A stretch of 11,454 bases of DNA, taken from an uncultured Clostridia bacterium. Its GTDB lineage: Bacteria > Bacillota > Clostridia > Christensenellales > Borkfalkiaceae. Position 1 is the first letter of the stretch. The number at the start of each line of letters is the position of its first letter. Shown in pieces: positions 5,904-11,454 of this stretch. The position numbers and the translations under genes are program-made. The notes beneath the pieces were generated by a model. That model had not been told where the DNA came from. It was given only the letters and a program-made list of their open reading frames with translations, and ran no database searches. The DNA lies in assembly GCA_944338265.1 (NCBI GenBank), contig CALVLO010000037.1:1-11454 (forward strand), given 5' to 3'.

Positions 5904-8900
5904 CCTTCGCTTTGCAGCGTCTTCCCCGTGATCATCTGAATGAGTTCGCCATCCGTCTTCGCAGCGTCAAACCCACCAATCACGCAAGTCCCCTTCATGC
6001 CGAAATCGCCTTCTTTTCCTCTCCCCAAAGCCGCTGCCCCACGGTTGGTGAAAAGATCGACTGCGGAATAGGAACTCTTGTCTGCCGCATCCGTAAGGTC
6101 TTTCACCTTCTCGAACGTCTCGCCGTTTTGCGCATACAGCGTGTATACGCTGCCGCGCTGCACGATAAGGATCTTGAAAGTACCCATCGCCACAGCATCG
6201 ATCTGCGCATCGTTGAGCTGATACGTCGTTGCGATGTTACCGCCGTTTCCATCGAGGAACAAATCAGACTTTTGAATGTCGAGCACCCAAGTCAGCTTAC
6301 TATTCGCTTTGACCGCCGCAAGGATCACGTCTGCAAGATAATTGTTGGCGCTATCCCCTGCGTTCTTATTATAGAGGCGCATGCCGACGCGAGGTCCCGC
6401 CTCCGTGATCGACTCGATGCTCGAAATATAAAAGCTGCTTTCAAGGATGGAAGGCGAAGGCAGTTCATTGCCGTGATCGCCGCAGGAATACAGCTCCCCG
6501 AGCTTGTTTTCTGCTGCTACCGTAGCTGCGGTAACCGTACCAAAGTTTTTGATAATATCAGCTTTGCCGCTGTAGATGGTCGCTTGGTCGTCCGTCCCGG
6601 CATCGTAAAGGAACTCGATGAGCGCGGCATCCGTGCTGTAAGTTTGTGCAAATTCTGCGATGACGTTGGTGCCCTTCATGCCGAAATCGCCTTTCCCCTG
6701 CGGCGCCATGTACGACCGCATGAACAGATCGACGGAGCTGACGGCGGTAAGCGCATTGTCCGTTACGGTATAAGTATCGACGTATTCGTAATAGGTGGTG
6801 CCATCCTGTACGCTCAATGTATCTTTTGCATACAGTCTGTGCTCCGTACCATCGTGAACGACGAGCACCGAGAACGTACCGGACTTGACCGCTTCGATCT
6901 GCGCTTTGCTCAAAGGATATTTTTCCGAACCCGTCAGCCAAGGCTGAAGATTACTCCAATTGTTGAAGTCATACCCGATGCCCAAATACCATTGCCCTTG
7001 ATAGCGTGCGATCGCAACATCATAGGAAGTAGCGTTTTCGGCATTGCCCTCCTCGTTCTGCACATAGACACGCATCCCAAAAGTGAGCGCATCGGCAGTG
7101 ATATTGGCAATTTGAGGCGCATAGAAATTGCTTTCAATTACCGAATAAGATTGATATGCGCCATAGCGGCTGGCAGAATAGATCGTGCCGTGCGTTGAAG
7201 CATCATTCTGCCCGATGGAGCTAAATGCCTTTTCCGCATTCTCACCAGCATAGATGGTCGCATCGGTGGCGGCTTGGACTTCGATGGTCAAACCGTTTGC
7301 AGCGTCCGCCGCGGTGACCGTATGGGTATAAGCGCCATCTTGCGGTGTGACTTCCGTCCCGTTTACCAAAACTTTGGTAACTTCCGCATAGCGATGCGCC
7401 GTAACGGTAAATTTGAGCTCGCTGCCGACGATGAGCGCATCCGCAGCCGACGTGATCGCCACGTCTGCGTGGGGCGACTCGATCTCGGGGCGGAGCAGCG
7501 TTTCGGCATTGACGAGCGCCTTGATGAGCGTGCGGTCATCCGAATCGATGCCGGCGACGTAATTGCCGTAGAGCCTGGTATCCTTCATGCCGAACGTGAT
7601 CCCCGTGCCGCGCTCCAACGCCGTTTCGTTGGTGTTGGTGATGAGGTCGATGGAGTAGACCTGCGTCCTGCCCTTCGTATCCGTATAGCTCTCGACGAAC
7701 TCGTAGTGATCGCCCTTGGGCGCATACAGGCGGTACTCGCTGCCCTCTTGCACGACGAGCACCTTGAACGTACCGTTTTGCACCGCCTGTACCTGTTCAT
7801 CCGTGAGCGTGTAATTCGTCTGCGGATGGATCGCGTCATTGATGAGATCGTACCCGATATCGAGGCACCATACACCTCCCTGCCGCGCAATGACGACATC
7901 GACAACGGGCTGATTGCTCGTATCCCCCGAGGCTCTGCCATAGAGGCGCATGCCGAAGCGGGGACCGTTCTCGATGCTGCCGAGCGTAGAGATCGTGAAC
8001 GTACTCTCGACGACGGAGGGCGAGAGCAGGTTGCCTTCGCCATGGGTGCCGTTGGAATACAGCGTACCCTGGATGGCGGAAGAACCCGCCGTGATATCGT
8101 CAACCTTCTTTGTGAGCGTGGCTTCGCCCTTGAAGATCTCGGCGTCGAGCGTCTCGGTGATGGCGATATCCTTCTTCGTTGCTTCTGCCGAAAGCGTGCC
8201 CTCGATCTGCTGCACGGGAGTGCCGTCCGCCTTGGTGAGAACGAGCGTGTATTCCCCTGCGGGAACGGATACAGTGTACCCCCCCCCTGCGGAAAGCGTT
8301 GCATCGAACACGGCGCCGTAGTAGTATGCCTTGAGGCGGAGCCCTGCGCGGCGCGCCTCCGTGAGCGCCTCGCCAAAGTAGGTGATATTGCCCGAAAGCT
8401 CAGAGCGCGCGGAGGGAAGCTGCTCAAACGTCGCCGTAACAGTAACGTCGGACGAGACGCCCTTGACCTGCACTTTCACAGCGCCGTCTTCATCGATGAA
8501 GAGATCGTTCGTGACATCCTGCTCGCCCGCCTTCACGGATCTGATGCGGAAGCCTTCCGCCGGCGCGACGGTGAGCTCGAGCTTTTCGCCCTCCACCACA
8601 TAGTTGCGCCCCGTGAGCGTACCGCTGCCCTCGGTGTTGAGCGTTACGACATGGGCATCCAAGCCGCCCTCATCGAAGCGCCACCAAGTGCGGGGATCGG
8701 AGAAGGAATAGCCCGTCCTGTCCTGATAGCCGAAGTCGAACCAAAGGCGGTTGCGGTCGGTCTCCTCGTTGGTGTACATGCGCAGCAGCGTGGGGCACAG
8801 CGCGAGCGATTGCACGTTCTCCCCTTCCGCCGCGCCGAACTCGTCACCGAAGAAGGCATACGGAAAGAACGCTTCGATGGTGTAGCCCGTTGCGCCCGCT

Positions 8901-9463
8901 CCGCCGACGGCAACGTTGCCTTCGCCCTTGCCTGCGGAGCGCATGAAGGGCGTTGCCTCCTTGGCGGTGAGCATCTCTGCAAACAGCCCGCCGCGGCGGC
9001 GGCGCGTACTGATCTGATCCACCCCGGGCGTGAAGTCGATCTCCCAGCCCTTGCCTTCGATATGCTCGACGGCAGAGCCCGCGAGATAGAGCTCGACGCC
9101 GCTGTTCCACGAACCGCTGCGGTCTTCGTTGACGTACACGGCGGGGTCGTTCACGTCGAACAGGAAGAACACGCCCTTCTCGCCGAAGTACGCCGTGCTC
9201 CGCACCGTGATCGTCGTATTCGACTCCACATAGTCGTTTTCGAGCCACAGAAGGTTTGCGTAGGCGGCATCGTCCAACACGCCGTCCATCTTGATGGCGC
9301 TATCGTACTCGGGCAGATATGCGGGGGAATTTTCATACGAATAGTCGGGTGCTTCCGAGGTCGTCGTCTTGGCGCACGCGACAGCCGTCGCCGCCACGCC
9401 CGAAAGGAGCGTTGTGGCAAACAGGCAGGTCAATAAACGTAACGTTTTCTTTCTACTCATCAT
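5900..9463 (-). CDS. Large carbohydrate-binding lipoprotein: CBM9-like domain plus three repeated modules
   Basis: Predicted lipid-anchored surface protein of 1187 residues; signal peptide 1-29, probable lipid Cys30 (AVACAK). Residues about 50-272 resemble family-9 carbohydrate-binding domains: IKMDGVLDDAAYA, then VFFLFDVNDPAVY, SWNSGVELYL, WEIDFTPG, YTIEAFFPY and LWFDFGYQD. Residues 273-347 resemble a divergent InlB B-repeat (LTVAPAEGFRI ... VTVTATFE). Residues 355-437 resemble a carboxypeptidase-regulatory/transthyretin-like beta domain (YTVSVPAGEYTLVLT). Three diverged modules follow (436-648, 731-955, 956-1187), the first two separated by an Ig-like linker. I see no catalytic domain. It starts 12 bases after the GH43 stop, after a GAGAGGG ribosome site; the second codon is also ATG, so the start is uncertain by one residue. 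Likely role, by inference: holding polysaccharide for the neighbouring GH43 enzyme. Modules 2-3 are less GC-rich than the N-terminal part. A nine-G run lies at residues 393-395. Confidence 0.9.
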   Translation of the reverse strand: MMSRKKTLRLLTCLFATTLLSGVAATAVACAKTTTSEAPDYSYENSPAYLPEYDSAIKMDGVLDDAAYANLLWLENDYVESNTTITVRSTAYFGEKGVFFLFDVNDPAVYVNEDRSGSWNSGVELYLAGSAVEHIEGKGWEIDFTPGVDQISTRRRRGGLFAEMLTAKEATPFMRSAGKGEGNVAVGGAGATGYTIEAFFPYAFFGDEFGAAEGENVQSLALCPTLLRMYTNEETDRNRLWFDFGYQDRTGYSFSDPRTWWRFDEGGLDAHVVTLNTEGSGTLTGRNYVVEGEKLELTVAPAEGFRIRSVKAGEQDVTNDLFIDEDGAVKVQVKGVSSDVTVTATFEQLPSARSELSGNITYFGEALTEARRAGLRLKAYYYGAVFDATLSAGGGYTVSVPAGEYTLVLTKADGTPVQQIEGTLSAEATKKDIAITETLDAEIFKGEATLTKKVDDITAGSSAIQGTLYSNGTHGEGNLLSPSVVESTFTISTLGSIENGPRFGMRLYGRASGDTSNQPVVDVVIARQGGVWCLDIGYDLINDAIHPQTNYTLTDEQVQAVQNGTFKVLVVQEGSEYRLYAPKGDHYEFVESYTDTKGRTQVYSIDLITNTNETALERGTGITFGMKDTRLYGNYVAGIDSDDRTLIKALVNAETLLRPEIESPHADVAITSAADALIVGSELKFTVTAHRYAEVTKVLVNGTEVTPQDGAYTHTVTAADAANGLTIEVQAATDATIYAGENAEKAFSSIGQNDASTHGTIYSASRYGAYQSYSVIESNFYAPQIANITADALTFGMRVYVQNEEGNAENATSYDVAIARYQGQWYLGIGYDFNNWSNLQPWLTGSEKYPLSKAQIEAVKSGTFSVLVVHDGTEHRLYAKDTLSVQDGTTYYEYVDTYTVTDNALTAVSSVDLFMRSYMAPQGKGDFGMKGTNVIAEFAQTYSTDAALIEFLYDAGTDDQATIYSGKADIIKNFGTVTAATVAAENKLGELYSCGDHGNELPSPSILESSFYISSIESITEAGPRVGMRLYNKNAGDSANNYLADVILAAVKANSKLTWVLDIQKSDLFLDGNGGNIATTYQLNDAQIDAVAMGTFKILIVQRGSVYTLYAQNGETFEKVKDLTDAADKSSYSAVDLFTNRGAAALGRGKEGDFGMKGTCVIGGFDAAKTDGELIQMITGKTLQSEG
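5903..6598 (-). repeat. Repeated module 3 of the large lipoprotein (residues 956-1187)
   Basis: Third copy, running to the C-terminus of the protein. Landmarks are GELYSCGDHG, SPSILESSFY, GPRVGMRLYN, YQLNDAQIDAVAMGTFKILIV, YTLYA, SAVDLFTN and GDFGMKGTCV. It shares an exact 22-base stretch with module 2 (5991-6012 and 6672-6693, encoding the GDFGMKG region). The two modules are therefore close relatives and may have arisen by a later duplication than module 1. Confidence 0.8.
6599..7273 (-). repeat. Repeated module 2 of the large lipoprotein (residues 731-955)
   Basis: Second copy. It shares ATIYAGENAEK at the start (compare ATIYSGKADI in module 3), GTIYSASRYG, YSVIESNFY, LTFGMRVY, LSKAQIEAVKSGTFSVLVV, HRLYA, VDLFM and GDFGMKGTNV. 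Visible insertions relative to module 1 are a Trp-rich loop (NNWSNLQPWLTG) and a loop before YYEYVDTY. It joins module 3 directly with no linker. Confidence 0.8.
7520..8158 (-). repeat. Repeated module 1 of the large lipoprotein (residues 436-648)
   Basis: First of three homologous modules. Shared landmarks are GTLYSNGTHG, SPSVVESTF, GPRFGMRLYG, YTLTDEQVQAVQNGTFKVLVVQEGSEYRLYA, of which the core is GTFKVLVV..G..YRLYA, then YSIDLITN and ITFGMKDTRLYG. The GTF-x-VLVV-x-x-G-x-x-YRLYA stretch recalls the beta-strand pattern of laminin-G/concanavalin-like lectin folds. That resemblance is weak and I do not assign a family. An Ig-like linker (about 660-730) separates it from module 2. Confidence 0.8.
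8279..8287 (-). repeat. Nine-G homopolymer tract in coding strand
   Basis: Nine consecutive C on the plus strand (G on the coding strand) encode Gly393-395 of the large lipoprotein. Loss of one G would switch translation into a frame that stays open to 7585, giving a hybrid of about 625 residues that lacks all three modules. Long G tracts are known slippage sites in phase-variable surface genes. Whether this one varies is unknown. Confidence 0.75.
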
Positions 9464-9475
9464 TTTTTCCCTCTC

Positions 9476-11398
9476 TTATTTCCCTAAAACTTTGATTTCG
9501 GAGACCGCGATCTCGGCGCCGCTTGCCGTATACCCCTCCATGCCGTGCACGGGGATCTGTTCAACGGACGCGGGTGCGATGGTGATGCGGATCTCGTTGC
9601 AAGAAATTTCGGCAAACTCTGCATAGGCGGACGATGCGGGGCGCACGACGTCTTCATCATCGACGGAGGTATAGGCATTCCAATCAAATTGGAGCTTTTC
9701 GATATACCGCGTGACGAGAGAGCCATCCGTTTCCTTGCAATCCATCTCGATGCGCTCGATCTCGTAGAATGCACTCCCCTTGTATTTGGAGTTGTAGATC
9801 ATGAGCGCGCAGATCGTCCGATAGTCCTCAAAGGTGAGCGTGATGGTCGTTTTGCCGTCGAAGCGAGTCTCCTGCACATAGGTGTTCACCATATCCGCGT
9901 TCGCATAGCGATTGATGGAGAGCAACCCGTCCGTCAGCCACGAGACGCCGCTCCCCTCTGCGACCGAAGTCGCCTCGACGGCGGCATCCGCGGCAATGTT
10001 CTTGTAGTCGGAGACAAATTCGGGCAGCGGCTGCACCGAAGTCGTGGGACCGTTCGCATACATGACGGGAAGATCGTTCCCGCTCACGTCCTTTACGGTG
10101 ATCCACTTGATCTCATCGACTGCGACATGGCGGGCGTGGCCGCCCTCCTCCACCGAGTTGTGGCTGTGATAGATGATATAGTCCTTTCCCTCGATGGTGA
10201 TGATGGAGTGATGCCCCGTGCCGGAAGCATCATCGCGCATGGAGGCATCTGCCGAAAGAAGAATGCCGCCTTCGGACTCTTCCAGCTTGCGGAAGGGACC
10301 GAGCGGGCTGTTGCCGACAGCCTGGCAGACGGAATAGGTCTTGTTCGTAGAGCTGTTGATGGAGAAGGAAAGATAGTACTTTCCGCCATGCTCGGTGATC
10401 CAAGGTCCTTCATTGACGCGGTTTGCCGCCGACTCATAAGAGACATTCTTCTCCGCCGCGTCTACCGTGGCATAGCCGGGACGGGTGAGGACGGTGAGCG
10501 AGGAATAGTCGGGCGTCGTCCAATCCGTCATCTTCATGCCCATGATATAGGAATTATGGCTGAGCGTGAAGTAGAGGTACTTCTGCTGCGTGGCGGGATC
10601 GACGTAAGGGTGATAGTCGATCGCGCGGATGACGGCATCGGTTTCGGCTTCTGCGCCTTCTTCCTCTTCTTCGGCTTTCCCATTCTCGCTGAGCCCGAGC
10701 TTTTGGAGCGCCTGCTCCATCTCGTAGGGATCGAACGTCATGTAGCGCTGGAAGAAGTATTCCGCGCTCTCATCCCTACCCGCAACGTCCTTCAAGGGCG
10801 TGCCGTCCAATGTGCGGTAGGTCTCCACATGGTCGATGAGTTCGAACGGCCCGCGCGGGGAATCGCTCTCCGCAATGTACGGGATGCAGACATATTCTTT
10901 GCTTGCCGCGTATCCGTCCGTGACCGAAAGATCGCGCGGGGTCGCGCTGAAATACATGTACCACTTGCCCGCCTCGGAATCGAAGACGACCTCGGAAGCC
11001 CATGTATCCTGCCAAAGCGCCTTGCCTTGCAGGCTCTCCTGATCGTTGTACATGAGCGCATACCCCACCGCATCCCAATGGATGAGGTCTGTGCTCTTCC
11101 AACAGAAGAAGCCCGTGCTGCTCGAGGTGCCGTACAGGAAGTAGCTGCCGTAGTCGGGATCGTCCTTATCGGAAATGTACACGACGCAGGGATCGGCGAC
11201 GTCTACCGTGCGCGTATTGCGGTAGAACAGACTCTCGTTGATGGTGCTGTACTCGGCGCCCTCTTCGTAGGTCAACCCGTCGTCGTATGCGTTTTCCGAC
11301 AGTTTGACCAAATGCTTGTCTCCTCCGCATCCGGCTGCAAGGATGGTCACCGCCATCATGGACGCGACCCCTGCCGCCAACAATCTCTTTTTGTTCAC
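9476..11398 (-). CDS. GH43-type glycoside hydrolase lipoprotein with C-terminal F5/8-like domain
   Basis: Predicted surface-anchored enzyme that removes or cuts arabinose/xylose-type sugars, as is usual for family GH43. The 640 residues begin with a signal peptide and lipid Cys24 (LAAGCGGD). Five-bladed propeller landmarks are: probable general base D69 (VDVADPCVVY), FFCWKSTDLIHWD at 97-109, pKa-modulating D261 (RAIDYHPYVDP), probable acid E330 (NEGPWITEHGGKYYLSFS) and the conserved His motif GTGHHSII (393-400). All three expected acidic residues are therefore present. An insertion at about 190-256, ending in an acidic run (EEEEEGAEAE), precedes D261. Residues about 462-640 resemble a discoidin/F5-8 type carbohydrate-binding domain (VSWLTDGLL, TITLTFEDYRTICALMIYN, EISCNEIRITI). 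Start is GTG at 11398; the ATG two bases upstream runs straight into TGA. An AAGGAGG ribosome site precedes it. It is the first gene of the operon. Family is confident; exact substrate and subfamily are not determinable here. Confidence 0.93.
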   Translation of the reverse strand: MNKKRLLAAGVASMMAVTILAAGCGGDKHLVKLSENAYDDGLTYEEGAEYSTINESLFYRNTRTVDVADPCVVYISDKDDPDYGSYFLYGTSSSTGFFCWKSTDLIHWDAVGYALMYNDQESLQGKALWQDTWASEVVFDSEAGKWYMYFSATPRDLSVTDGYAASKEYVCIPYIAESDSPRGPFELIDHVETYRTLDGTPLKDVAGRDESAEYFFQRYMTFDPYEMEQALQKLGLSENGKAEEEEEGAEAETDAVIRAIDYHPYVDPATQQKYLYFTLSHNSYIMGMKMTDWTTPDYSSLTVLTRPGYATVDAAEKNVSYESAANRVNEGPWITEHGGKYYLSFSINSSTNKTYSVCQAVGNSPLGPFRKLEESEGGILLSADASMRDDASGTGHHSIITIEGKDYIIYHSHNSVEEGGHARHVAVDEIKWITVKDVSGNDLPVMYANGPTTSVQPLPEFVSDYKNIAADAAVEATSVAEGSGVSWLTDGLLSINRYANADMVNTYVQETRFDGKTTITLTFEDYRTICALMIYNSKYKGSAFYEIERIEMDCKETDGSLVTRYIEKLQFDWNAYTSVDDEDVVRPASSAYAEFAEISCNEIRITIAPASVEQIPVHGMEGYTASGAEIAVSEIKVLGK

Positions 11399-11404
11399 AT
11401 TTCT

Positions 11405-11411
11405 CCTCCTT
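11405..11411 (-). promoter_or_regulatory. Consensus ribosome binding site for the GH43 gene
   Basis: AAGGAGG on the minus strand, 6 bases before the GTG at 11398. It decides for GTG, because the overlapping ATG at 11400-11398 is followed at once by TGA. Confidence 0.85.
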
Positions 11412-11439
11412 ATCTCAGATTTTTTCAGAGCTTGGCTCT

Positions 11440-11448
11440 ATTATAGCA
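11440..11448 (-). promoter_or_regulatory. Extended -10 promoter element of the operon
   Basis: On the minus strand TGC-TATAAT is a perfect -10 hexamer (11445-11440) with the TGn extension. The -35 hexamer would fall just beyond the right edge and cannot be seen. Transcription would start near 11433, leaving a leader of about 35 bases. A 5-bp inverted repeat, AGAGC and GCTCT with a 3-base spacer (11427-11439), lies at the expected start site. It may be an operator half-site pair or chance. Confidence 0.75.
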
Positions 11449-11454
11449 CGCATC

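Noticed and set aside
5795..7198. Plus-strand open frame (467 codons) crossing the hairpin gap
   Set aside because: It runs antisense through the intercistronic hairpins and modules 2-3 with no ribosome site or family features seen.
7274..9436. Long plus-strand open frame (720 codons) opposite the large lipoprotein
   Set aside because: The minus-strand protein has a signal peptide, recognisable domains and internal repeats; the plus-strand frame has none.
9545..11446. Long plus-strand open frame (633 codons) opposite the GH43 gene
   Set aside because: It mirrors the GH43 gene in full and its translation looks like reversed-strand composition (rich in Arg, Ile, Val, His) without recognisable domains.
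1..11454. Mobile elements, CRISPR arrays, tRNA or rRNA genes
   Set aside because: I saw no transposase or integrase frame, no regular short repeat-spacer pattern and no tRNA- or rRNA-like sequence in the small non-coding space.

Overview
The window holds one tightly packed leftward (minus-strand) operon for capture, breakdown and import of a complex carbohydrate. It starts at a promoter at the right edge and runs off the left edge a few residues before the end of its sixth gene. The features point to a Gram-positive-type member of the Bacillota/Clostridia: three lipoproteins with lipobox-like signal peptides, a MalF/MalG/MsmK-type importer, no SusC/SusD or other outer-membrane proteins, a consensus AAGGAGG ribosome site, an extended -10 promoter and moderately high GC. 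An uncultured gut Clostridia lineage is a reasonable guess, but nothing here fixes the taxon.

Layout in order of transcription. At 11440-11448 is an extended -10 promoter element; its -35 would lie outside the window. The first gene (11398-9476) is a secreted GH43-type glycosidase lipoprotein with a C-terminal F5/8 (discoidin)-like domain. Twelve bases later comes a 1187-residue lipoprotein (9463-5900) with an N-terminal CBM9-like domain, small beta domains and three diverged copies of a roughly 210-residue module that I do not recognise. An 89-base gap with two perfect inverted repeats (5885-5903 and 5845-5874) separates this surface-protein half from the transporter half. The transporter half is an ABC ATPase (5810-3738), a solute-binding lipoprotein (3725-1899) and two permeases (1880-924 and 927-1, the second cut by the window edge). 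The four transporter genes are separated by 12 bp, 18 bp and a 4-bp ATGA overlap.

Inferred division of labour: the two surface lipoproteins bind and cleave a plant- or host-type polysaccharide, the binding protein collects the released oligosaccharides, and the MalFGK-like importer brings them in. No regulator, sugar-catabolic enzyme, RNA gene, mobile element or CRISPR array is visible. Apart from the 89-base gap the window is essentially all coding.

The most unusual feature is the ATPase. It is a normal MsmK/MalK-type sugar-importer ATPase in every motif, but it carries about 310 extra residues of predicted coiled coil between the Q-loop and the signature motif, which nearly doubles its length. 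Placing a coiled coil inside the nucleotide-binding domain recalls SMC/Rad50 proteins rather than importers. Other points worth checking are the triplicated module of the large lipoprotein, a nine-G run in its coding strand, and the paired hairpins between the two halves of the operon.
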